From an uncultured Kineothrix sp. (GTDB lineage: Bacteria; Bacillota; Clostridia; Lachnospirales; Lachnospiraceae): DNA of 41,860 bases. How positions within the stretch are numbered: the first letter of the stretch is position 1; each line of letters starts with the position of its first letter. The stretch lies in the NCBI GenBank assembly GCA_910588855.1, contig CAJUSR010000031.1, positions 1 to 41,860 on the forward strand, read 5' to 3'. The notes under the pieces are model-generated. The model worked only from the letters and a program-made list of their open reading frames with translations, made no database searches and was not told where the DNA came from. Below, in pieces: positions 16,043-23,442 of this stretch. Both the position numbers and the translations under genes were made by a program.

Positions 16043-17374
16043 ATGAAAAAAGTAATTGCTGCATTATTGTGCATCTGCATGGCAGCAGGTTTGATTGGCT
16101 GCGGAAGCGGCACAGCGGCACCGGATGAAACGAACAACAGTGCAGAAAGCAGTACAGAGGACAGCGCAGAGGGTGATGCGGAAACGGAACAGGCACAAGA
16201 GGAGGCTGCTTCTAATACAACGTCAAAGACAACGATAACCTTGTTGTCCTGGTATACGGAAGAGCAGTTGAAAGCGTTAAAAGACGGATTTGAAGCATCC
16301 AATCCGGATTTGGAGCTGGAAATCCAGTATGTACCGCCCACGGAGCAGTACACAGAGAAAGTCATGCTGTTAATGAATGGCGATGAGCCTACGGATTTGT
16401 TTTTCTATGGGCCGGACTTCGGGGAAGCAATTGATGAGACTAATTTTGCGGAAGATTTATCTTCCCTGCCTATTATGGAGAAACTTAGCGGCAATGCTAA
16501 GAGGACAATGAGCATTGGGGATAAGATATATGCGGTTTCCCTGGATTCATGGGCAGGATGTATGTTCTACAATACAGAGTTGTTTGAACAGGCAGGGATT
16601 ACCCAGATACCCCAGACCTGGGATGAACTGGTAGAAGCTATGGGCAAATTAAACGACCTTGGAGTGGAACCTTTGGTAGCACAGGCAGAAGATGCAGGAA
16701 GGCTTCTCCTTGGATTGTTTGCGGCAAATGAAATATCCAAAGACCCGGAAGCGGAATATGGGCTGGCGGATGGAAGCAAGACTTTTTCCGAACTGTACGG
16801 GCCGTCTATGGAAGCATGGTATGAAGACGTGGTAAAACCGGGCTATATCAGGCAGAGCTGCTTGAGCCTTACCAGCGACCAGGCGGAGGAAATGTTTGCC
16901 AACGGAAAAGCGGCGATGCTGTTAGGCGGGCCGTGGAATATTCCTAATTTTGTGCAGAAGAACCCGGAAGCAACATTTGATGCATTTGCCGTTCCGGGAT
17001 TTGAGGGGAACCCCACCCTTCAGGGCGGCGCCAATGTAGGCATCGGCGTGACGACAGGGGCGGCGCATAAAGAAGAAGCGTACCGTTTTATGGATTACTT
17101 AACTTCCGAAGAGGGGTTGGCAATTTGGGCAACGGTTTTGGGGAACTTTATGAATGTACCGGGCGTAGATTATGAAGTGCATCCGTGTCTGGAAAAATTC
17201 AAAGATGCGGTAGCCAATGACGAACTTTATTGGCAGACGGTGGTGTGGCCGGATTCTGCTTCCGTGCTGAATGAGTTTACCACATCCTGCCAGAATGTAA
17301 TTGCAGGAATATATACACCGGAGGAAGCCTTGGAGTCCATTGATGCAAAGATTGCAGATTTGATTTCACAGTAA
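16043..17374 (+). CDS. CUT1 sugar ABC transporter solute-binding lipoprotein
   Basis: This 443-residue extracellular lipoprotein has a signal peptide with lipobox LIGC, so Cys20 would be lipidated. An acidic Ser/Glu/Thr-rich tether (about 21-65) leads to a type 1 extracellular solute-binding domain (TTITLLSWYTEEQLKALKDGF at its start is typical). It should deliver the oligosaccharide to the permeases at 9512-11217 and may also signal to the YesM kinase. ATG 16043 follows GGGAGAGG. It lies behind its own YesN-type promoter, apart from the permease genes, so it may be expressed at a different level. Confidence 0.94.
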   Translation: MKKVIAALLCICMAAGLIGCGSGTAAPDETNNSAESSTEDSAEGDAETEQAQEEAASNTTSKTTITLLSWYTEEQLKALKDGFEASNPDLELEIQYVPPTEQYTEKVMLLMNGDEPTDLFFYGPDFGEAIDETNFAEDLSSLPIMEKLSGNAKRTMSIGDKIYAVSLDSWAGCMFYNTELFEQAGITQIPQTWDELVEAMGKLNDLGVEPLVAQAEDAGRLLLGLFAANEISKDPEAEYGLADGSKTFSELYGPSMEAWYEDVVKPGYIRQSCLSLTSDQAEEMFANGKAAMLLGGPWNIPNFVQKNPEATFDAFAVPGFEGNPTLQGGANVGIGVTTGAAHKEEAYRFMDYLTSEEGLAIWATVLGNFMNVPGVDYEVHPCLEKFKDAVANDELYWQTVVWPDSASVLNEFTTSCQNVIAGIYTPEEALESIDAKIADLISQ

Positions 17375-17465
17375 ACCTCTATGCCGCATTTTGGGCATTG
17401 GCAGGAACAAAAAGTATTTGTTGTAGGCCTTGGAATTTTCGCAGCTATGGGATAAAGAGGGAGAA

Positions 17466-18113
17466 ATGGAAAAAATAAGGCGAATCTTATGTTATGGGGA
17501 TTCCAACACTTTTGGCTGGGATCCGGTTACCAGGGAACGGCTGGATGGCAGCATGAGATGGGCGGGGCGGTTAAGGCTGCTTTTGGGAGAAGGATATGAA
17601 GTGGCAGAGGAAGGGCTGGGAGGCAGGACAGTAGCCAATCATGACCCGATACAACCGGGCAGGAACGGTTTGAAAATGCTCCGCTTTTGTCTGGAAACAC
17701 ATACGCCATTGGAGCTTGTGATTGTCATGCTTGGAACGAATGATTTAAAAAAAGCGTATCATATGGAGCCTTCGGAAATCGCGCGGGGAATGGAAGAAAT
17801 CGTTAAAGTAATACAATCTCCCTTAATTTGGAATGGCAAGGGGGGGACGGAAATATTGTTAGTTTCCCCTGTATGGATAAGGGAAAATATTGCGGAGACT
17901 GAGTTCGGGGATATGTTTGGAGGGAAGAAGGCCCATATATGTTCCAAGGAACTTGCCGGGGAGTACAGGAAAGTTGCAAGAAATTATGATTGTCATTTTC
18001 TGGATGGGGCTGAAGCTGCCGAGGCATCTATGGAAGATGGGATTCATATGGATGCCAAAAACCATGAAAAACTGGCAAGGGCAATATATGATAAAGTTTG
18101 CAGTATTTTATAG
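17466..18113 (+). CDS. SGNH/GDSL-type esterase
   Basis: This 215-residue cytosolic hydrolase has SGNH blocks: block I GDSNTFGWDP with the nucleophile Ser, Gly in GLGGRTVAN, block III MLGTNDLK with the oxyanion Asn, and block V DGIHMD with the Asp-His pair. It belongs with the GDSNT-type esterases/acyltransferases that include arylesterases. In this sugar locus it probably removes an acyl group, such as O-acetyl, from the imported glycan. That is inferred from context. The start is ATG 17466 with AGAGGGAG upstream. It is 91 nt behind the binding-protein gene with no strong terminator between, so it is probably co-transcribed. Confidence 0.88.
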   Translation: MEKIRRILCYGDSNTFGWDPVTRERLDGSMRWAGRLRLLLGEGYEVAEEGLGGRTVANHDPIQPGRNGLKMLRFCLETHTPLELVIVMLGTNDLKKAYHMEPSEIARGMEEIVKVIQSPLIWNGKGGTEILLVSPVWIRENIAETEFGDMFGGKKAHICSKELAGEYRKVARNYDCHFLDGAEAAEASMEDGIHMDAKNHEKLARAIYDKVCSIL

Positions 18114-18407
18114 GGGGGATAGGTGAAGGGGAAAGGGAATTAACTTTCAGGAATAGGCTGACTAGAGAGAAGGAAGGGCAGCAGTTTTTTGGCTTAGGCT
18201 TCAAATCGGATTTCATAAGTGGAAATGCCGGTTTTCCAAAATGGCCAAAGAACGGTTGCCCTTTCCCGATGTCTGGATTTCCTGTAGTTTGTATGCGCAA
18301 GCTGGTTGTACGCGCAGATTTCGTAGGATAGATACGTAAACAGTATTGTACAATGTGCAGAAAATGCATAAAAACTTGCAGATTGCGGAAAGGGTGTGGT
18401 TACGAAG

Positions 18408-20558
18408 ATGAAAGATGGATTTACAATGCCCGGGGAGGCAGGTTATGAAACATTGACGTTGGATTTGGCAAAGAAATGGGGGGCGGATGCCATACGGGAC
18501 AGCGATGGAACCAGTTTATCCCGGGAAATTCTGGAAGCCGGATATGATATTTATTCTACGATTTGTATTATCCGGGGCCATAATAAATGGGCAAAAGAGA
18601 ATAGGGATAAACTGCAGCAGGTTTTTTTGATGACGGAGCCGGTGGTGGCGGTGGAGGATGATCTGGAAATTTATTTAATGGATGGTTTCTTTAAGGAGCA
18701 GTTTGCCGTCAATGACAGTATAGATGCACGGAAATATTGGCAGATATTTGACCGTACTGCAAATAGGAAACTGCAAGAGGACGAATGGGAATATAAAAAG
18801 GAGACAGGAAGCGTATCCGTCAAAAAAATAAACCAGTGGCACAAATATACGGCCACATTTTTGGCATACCGGATATGGGAAGAGATTTCCATGTACAATC
18901 ATGTTACAAACCATTGGGAGCAAGAGCATTTGATGCCGGTGGATCCGATTCATAAAGAAACACAGCGTTACCTGCTTAACTGGTTTAGCGGCTGGTGCGA
19001 AAAACATCCCCATACAAGCATTGTAAGGTTTACTTCGATGTTTTATAACTTTGTCTGGATATGGGGAAGCTCCGACAGGAAGAGAAATTTATTTACGGAT
19101 TGGGCTTCTTATGATTTTACAGTCAGCCCGGCAGCATTAAAGCTTTTTGAAGAGGAATATGGATATGCTTTAGAGGCGGAGGATTTTGTCAACCAAGGCA
19201 GACTGCATGTGACACATATGCCCGCCGGGAAGAAGAAAAGGGATTGGATGGATTTTATTAACCGGTTCGTCGTCGGCTTTGGCAAGGAACTGGTGGATAT
19301 AGCACATACGTATGGAAAGAAAGCGTATGTATTTTATGATGATAGTTGGGTTGGGCTGGAACCCTATGGGGAACGGTTTGAAACATTGGGGGTTGACGGT
19401 ATGATTAAATGTGTGTTCAGCGGCTATGAAGCGCGGTTATGCAGCGGGGTGAAGACGGCAGTACATGAGCTTAGGATGCATCCGTATCTTTTTCCCACAG
19501 GGGTATCCGGGAAGCCAAGCTTTCTGGAAGGGGGGAATCCAAAGCTGGAAGCGCAGCAATATTGGCAGGCTGTCCGCAGAGCTGTTTTGAGAAGCCCGGT
19601 GGAGAGGATTGGGCTTGGGGGATACCTGCATCTGGTAGAATCAAAGCCTGATTTCGTAGAGTATATTGCGGAAATGGCGGATGAGTTCCGTATGATTAAG
19701 AAGCTGCACGAGGGCGGGAAACCTTTTTGCTTTCGGCCGGTAGTGGGTGTACTGCATCATTGGGGAGGCCTGCGCCCGTGGACGCTTTCCGGGCATTTTC
19801 ATGAAACGGATATGCATGATTTGATACATATCAATGAAAGCTTGTCCGGATTGCCTTTTGAAGTGGAATTTATTGATTTTGAGGATGTGAGGAAAGGCTG
19901 GCTGGAAGGGATAGACGTTATCATTAACGCGGGATATGCAGGCAGCGCATGGAGCGGCGGGGAGGAATGGAAAGATGATAGGGTAGTCGAGCTGCTGACA
20001 GAGTGGGTCCATAGAGGAGGAACATTCCTTGGGGTTTGTGAACCTTCTGCCTTATCGGGATACGATACTTTTTTCCGTATGGCCCATGTATTGGGGGTGG
20101 ATAAAGACTGTGGGGATAGGATATGTCATGGCCGTTGGGCATATGAAACGGAAGAGATTTACGGGTTAATTCCGCCGGGTGGACAGGTATGCCGGACGAA
20201 GGGCATCTACCTGACCGATGGGCGTGCCAGGGTATTGCAGTCAGAGGACGGGATACCGGTTATGACGGCATATCCTTTCGGCCAGGGATGGGGAATTTAT
20301 CTGGGCGGGTACCGTATTTCCAAAGAGAACATCCGCCTGCTGCAAAATTTGATTTTGTTTGGCGCAGGGGAAGACCTTATGCAGGAATATATGACCGATA
20401 ATCTGTATACGGAATGTGCCTATTTCCCATCGGGGAATGCGCTGGCGGTGGTCAATAATACAGGGGAAGCACAGAAAACAAATATTACAGTAAATAGCAA
20501 GACCATATCCGTTTCATTGAAGCCTTTTGGCATGGAAATAATACACGGCATTCGGTAA
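18408..20558 (+). CDS. GH112 beta-galactoside phosphorylase (galacto-N-biose/lacto-N-biose type)
   Basis: This 716-residue cytosolic enzyme is colinear with bifidobacterial lacto-N-biose phosphorylase over its whole length: KWGADAIRDSDGT near the N-terminus, EMYNHLTN-like SMYNHVTNHW, YDDSWVGLEPY with Asp312 at the position of the family's catalytic acid, GGYLHLVESKPDFVEYI, then a glutamine-amidotransferase-like domain and a small C-terminal beta domain. GH112 enzymes split beta-1,3-galactosyl-HexNAc or beta-1,4-galactosyl-L-rhamnose with phosphate into galactose 1-phosphate and the other sugar. Which substrate is used cannot be read with certainty. I chose ATG 18408; the GTG at 18396 is too close to the GGAAAGGG site. 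Two terminators follow. The 294-nt gap before it holds palindrome ATTGTACAAT (18345-18354), no clear promoter. Confidence 0.93.
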   Translation: MKDGFTMPGEAGYETLTLDLAKKWGADAIRDSDGTSLSREILEAGYDIYSTICIIRGHNKWAKENRDKLQQVFLMTEPVVAVEDDLEIYLMDGFFKEQFAVNDSIDARKYWQIFDRTANRKLQEDEWEYKKETGSVSVKKINQWHKYTATFLAYRIWEEISMYNHVTNHWEQEHLMPVDPIHKETQRYLLNWFSGWCEKHPHTSIVRFTSMFYNFVWIWGSSDRKRNLFTDWASYDFTVSPAALKLFEEEYGYALEAEDFVNQGRLHVTHMPAGKKKRDWMDFINRFVVGFGKELVDIAHTYGKKAYVFYDDSWVGLEPYGERFETLGVDGMIKCVFSGYEARLCSGVKTAVHELRMHPYLFPTGVSGKPSFLEGGNPKLEAQQYWQAVRRAVLRSPVERIGLGGYLHLVESKPDFVEYIAEMADEFRMIKKLHEGGKPFCFRPVVGVLHHWGGLRPWTLSGHFHETDMHDLIHINESLSGLPFEVEFIDFEDVRKGWLEGIDVIINAGYAGSAWSGGEEWKDDRVVELLTEWVHRGGTFLGVCEPSALSGYDTFFRMAHVLGVDKDCGDRICHGRWAYETEEIYGLIPPGGQVCRTKGIYLTDGRARVLQSEDGIPVMTAYPFGQGWGIYLGGYRISKENIRLLQNLILFGAGEDLMQEYMTDNLYTECAYFPSGNALAVVNNTGEAQKTNITVNSKTISVSLKPFGMEIIHGIR

Positions 20559-20676
20559 ACGGCAGATTCATTAGCATACAATAGCCGGAAAAGCAGTGCT
20601 GCCAAGGGCGACACGGAGTATCGTGAAACACATTTTTGTCACACGGCTCCATGATGGTGAAGCGTTTCCAAATAAA

Positions 20677-20715
20677 GGCGGTATAGACCTAAGTATAAGG
20701 GCTATACCGCTTTTG
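20677..20715 (+). terminator. Terminator after GH112 gene
   Basis: GCGGTATAG (20678-20686) and CTATACCGC (20702-20710) are exact reverse complements followed by TTTT. A second hairpin with a longer T-run lies just downstream. The stretch 20559-20676 before it shows nothing I recognise. Confidence 0.7.
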
Positions 20716-20731
20716 CCATATAGGATTCGGG

Positions 20732-20755
20732 CGTGCGTCTTAACGCACGTTTTTT
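20732..20755 (+). terminator. Second, stronger terminator after GH112 gene
   Basis: CGTGCGT (20732-20738) and ACGCACG (20743-20749) pair perfectly around CTTA and are followed by six T residues. It is a canonical intrinsic terminator that isolates the sugar locus from the MORN gene. Confidence 0.85.
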
Positions 20756-20836
20756 GTAGATATGGCGGGGAAAGGAACGAAAAACTAATTTTTGACAGAG
20801 ACAATAAGAAAAAATTATGAAAAATCAGGAAAAATA

Positions 20837-20845
20837 TGGTATAAT
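20837..20845 (+). promoter_or_regulatory. Extended -10 promoter before the RNA-like leader
   Basis: TGGTATAAT gives an extended -10 (TG, one base, then consensus TATAAT at 20840-20845). No good -35 is visible at 17 bp, which extended -10 promoters tolerate. Transcription would begin near 20852 and run into the structured segment. Confidence 0.6.
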
Positions 20846-20854
20846 GTCAAAAAT

Positions 20855-20985
20855 ATTATACCAGAGTCAGTGAAAGTCCGACGGAAGACCGGACGGGTTC
20901 GTTCCTAAGCGAACCGTTAAGGAAAACCGAAGTAATCCAAATAGACAGCGCGGACAGCGTGAAAGAATAAAAACCTGCTTATTAT
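20855..20985 (+). ncRNA. Candidate structured leader RNA upstream of the MORN gene
   Basis: This non-coding stretch lies between a promoter and the MORN gene. GTCCG (20876-20880) pairs with CGGAC (20890-20894). GGTTCG (20896-20901) pairs with CGAACC (20910-20915). The loop TTCCT (20902-20906) can pair with AGGAA (20120 nt frame: 20920-20924), forming a pseudoknot. CAGCG occurs twice in the 3' part. It has the look of a riboswitch or an intron-derived RNA, but I do not recognise the family, and no T-run follows. Confidence 0.4.
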
Positions 20986-21049
20986 AAAACAGCTTAAAAA
21001 AGACTATAAAAAGATAAAATCATTATAATGTCAAAGGGGGAGTAAATAA

Positions 21050-22996
21050 ATGAAATTTATTATTGCAATTCTAAATAACGAAATAGTAGTTAATTGGGTA
21101 GCACCTATCATTTGTACCGTTATAAGCACCCTTATCGTAAAGTTTTGGGATAATCGGAGAAGAGGGCGGATTCCCCAACCTGGAAGGCAGGGCAGGGGCC
21201 AGGGTTCTATCTTTCGCTCAATTACAAAGCGAAAAGGGCCCATGATAGTTGGAGGAGTACTGGTATTTTTAATTGCAAGGACAGTGTTTAATTTTGTTGG
21301 GGAAATGGTTCAACAGGAGGGAAAGCCAGATTCGGGTATCGAAGCGCAAGAGGAATCAGAAGAGGATGGATCAATGGCTGAAAAGGAAGCAGAACCCCAT
21401 TGGGTTGATGATGACGGAACCGAATATTACGGAAACAGAATAGACGGAAAAATAGAAGGGGAAGGGAAAGCAGTTTATAAAAACGGAGATGTATATGAGG
21501 GGGAATTTAAGGCAGGGTTGCGTGACGGCAAAGGAACGTTGTCTTCTTCGGGGGATGTTGTTTATGACGGGGAATGGAAAGACAATGTAGAAGAGGGGTC
21601 TGGCATAAATTATTTCCCCGAGAGCAACGGCAGATATGAAGGGGAATTTAAAGCAGGAAAGAGGGAAGGCGACGGTATCTATTATTGGGAGAATGGGAAC
21701 CGGTATGAAGGGAAATGGGAGGACGGAATCAGAAACGGAATGGGTGTGTTTTACGGAGAAGACGGAACAATTAGCCCTCAAATCTGGTTGAAAGATGAAT
21801 TTGCCGCGAACTTAATTTGGAACGCTGAAACATGGACAGATGCGGATGGTACGATATATACCGGGAGAAAGATAAATGGTAAGATAGAAGGATATGGGCG
21901 TTCCGTTGACAGTGACAGGAGTATCTATTTAGGGGAGTTTAAAGACGGGAAAAGGGAAGGGAAAGGAATTTGCTATTTTTATAATGGGGATTATTATGAA
22001 GGTGAATGGAAAGATGACAGCAGGAGTGGAGTTGGGATTTATTTTTTTAAAGATGGAGGAAGTTTTTATCATGGTGAATTTTTAAATAACAGATTGGAAG
22101 GAACAGGGACTTATTATCATCCGTCTGGTTTCCGTTACGAAGGAGAGTTTAAGGATGGGAATTATTTTGGGGAAGGAACTGCCTGGTATTCCCCGGAAGA
22201 TGAATCGGGGCGGTGGTATTTTGAAGGGGAATGGTCAGAGGATTCCCAAAACGGGGTTATGTATTATAGAGATGGAACATGCAAGATGGGCATTTTTCAA
22301 GGGGATGTCCTGATAGAAGAGACTGGTGAAATGAAAGGGATAAAAAATCAGCCAGATGTGGATACATGGACGGACGAAGATGGTACCCAATACATTGGCA
22401 GGAAGGAAAACGGGGTGCTGGAGGGGGAAGGTATTCGGATTGGCGAAGATAATGTAACTTATATTGGCGAATTTACAAACGGAATACCAAATGGAACCGG
22501 AACGGCATATTATGATGACGGCGATTACTATGTGGGTGAATTTGCTGACGGCAGACGAAATGGCATGGGTGTTTACTATTATAGCGATGGAGGAGATTTG
22601 AAGGATTGGTATGCCGGCGAATGGAAAGATGGAAAGCGGAATGGGGAATGTATTATAGAGTTTAATTATAGCGATTCATCATTTTATATCGGAGAGCATG
22701 TAGACAGTATGCGCAATGGAACCGGTAGTATGCATTATACAAATGGCGTTTACTATGGGGAATGGCAGAATAATGTTAAGGCAGGAATAGGGGTTTTTAA
22801 TGATGTGGGCGGGAGCTGTTATTTTGGCGAATACGAAGATAACAGGATATGCGGCCAGGGAGTTAGGTATTATATAGATGGTTCCCGCTACGAGGGGGAA
22901 TGGAAGGACGGAAAAAGGAACGGAATCGGCACGGAGTATGATGCAGACGGAAATAAAAAATATGGTACGTGGGTGGATGGCGTATATCAAAATTAA
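21050..22996 (+). CDS. Membrane-anchored protein with about 20 MORN repeats
   Basis: This 648-residue protein has two N-terminal hydrophobic segments (about 13-31 and 64-85) with a basic Gly/Arg-rich loop between, then an acidic linker and MORN repeats to the C-terminus (units such as RYEGEFKAGKREGDGIYYWENGN, written here in pieces: RYEGEF, KAGKREGDG, IYYWENGN). MORN units stack into an elongated beta sheet that binds lipids or proteins. Three blocks start with a shared signature W-[TV]-D-x-D-G-T at residues 118, 262 and 440, so the array grew by duplication of blocks. The site AGGGGGAG precedes ATG 21050. No partner gene is adjacent; its function is unknown. Confidence 0.9.
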   Translation: MKFIIAILNNEIVVNWVAPIICTVISTLIVKFWDNRRRGRIPQPGRQGRGQGSIFRSITKRKGPMIVGGVLVFLIARTVFNFVGEMVQQEGKPDSGIEAQEESEEDGSMAEKEAEPHWVDDDGTEYYGNRIDGKIEGEGKAVYKNGDVYEGEFKAGLRDGKGTLSSSGDVVYDGEWKDNVEEGSGINYFPESNGRYEGEFKAGKREGDGIYYWENGNRYEGKWEDGIRNGMGVFYGEDGTISPQIWLKDEFAANLIWNAETWTDADGTIYTGRKINGKIEGYGRSVDSDRSIYLGEFKDGKREGKGICYFYNGDYYEGEWKDDSRSGVGIYFFKDGGSFYHGEFLNNRLEGTGTYYHPSGFRYEGEFKDGNYFGEGTAWYSPEDESGRWYFEGEWSEDSQNGVMYYRDGTCKMGIFQGDVLIEETGEMKGIKNQPDVDTWTDEDGTQYIGRKENGVLEGEGIRIGEDNVTYIGEFTNGIPNGTGTAYYDDGDYYVGEFADGRRNGMGVYYYSDGGDLKDWYAGEWKDGKRNGECIIEFNYSDSSFYIGEHVDSMRNGTGSMHYTNGVYYGEWQNNVKAGIGVFNDVGGSCYFGEYEDNRICGQGVRYYIDGSRYEGEWKDGKRNGIGTEYDADGNKKYGTWVDGVYQN

Positions 22997-23001
22997 GCGG
23001 C

Positions 23002-23034
23002 CGGAAGCAGTGCAATAAGAATTGCTGCTTTCCG
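23002..23034 (+). other. Imperfect hairpin after MORN gene
   Basis: CGGAAGCAG pairs with CTGCTTTCCG (one bulge) and CAAT with ATTG around a four-base loop. No T-run follows it; it precedes the strong terminator at 23040 and may protect the transcript end. Confidence 0.5.
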
Positions 23035-23039
23035 AAAAT

Positions 23040-23108
23040 AAAATATCCCCGTAAGAAAATGCGGTGTTAATGGAACATTGTATTTTCTTACGGGGATATT
23101 TTATTTTT
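23040..23108. terminator. Strong terminator with 21-bp perfect stem
   Basis: The arms 23040-23060 and 23082-23102 are exact reverse complements over 21 bp (AAAATATCCCCG... and ...CGGGGATATTTT) around a 21-nt loop, with A-rich and T-rich flanks. It can work in both directions. Confidence 0.88.
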
Positions 23109-23224
23109 GGAACGGATTCGGATATAAAATGTCTTTTGGGATGTATTATTAGGAATGTTGCATAAAACTGAGCTACTGAATTTTACTATTTTTGCCAAAG
23201 TTACGAAACAATGCGAAAAAAAGC

Positions 23225-23253
23225 TTGCATCCATTTGGATGAAATGATATTAT
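23225..23253 (+). promoter_or_regulatory. Promoter of the maltodextrin operon
   Basis: The -35 TTGCAT (23225-23230) and -10 TATTAT (23248-23253) are separated by 17 bp. Transcription would start near 23260, directly before the CG-centred repeat array. Confidence 0.75.
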
Positions 23254-23265
23254 GTAACCACAGTC

Positions 23266-23333
23266 GGAAACGTTACCGATAACGATGCCGACAACGGTAC
23301 CGAGAACGGTTTCAATACACGTTTCAGGTAACG
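23266..23333. promoter_or_regulatory. Array of 12-bp CG-centred repeats (LacI-type operator array)
   Basis: Four adjacent 12-mers follow each other without gaps: GGAAACGTTACC, GATAACGATGCC, GACAACGGTACC and GAGAACGGTTTC (23266-23313). Two looser units follow, with CG at 23320/21 and 23332/33, and one further AACG lies at 23351. CG dinucleotides fall 12, 12, 12, 13 and 12 bp apart. Each unit resembles a LacI/GalR operator core. The array lies just downstream of the promoter. Confidence 0.7.
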
Positions 23334-23442
23334 GGAAGGATAGGGAAGGTAACGGGAAAGACGAGTGCAGAGACTTGTGGGTTTACCGGATTATGGAAAG
23401 AATCCACGAAACACAAAATCTTTTAGAAGGAGAGTATTCATT

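Noticed and set aside
18306..18334. Promoter before the GH112 gene (TTGTAC, 17 bp, TAGATA)
   Set aside because: The -10 agrees with consensus at only three positions, and read-through from the binding-protein unit is equally likely.
23266..23354. CRISPR-like reading of the 12-bp repeats
   Set aside because: The units are gapless, 12 bp long, degenerate and without spacers, and no cas gene is present. Operators explain them better. I saw no CRISPR array anywhere in the window.
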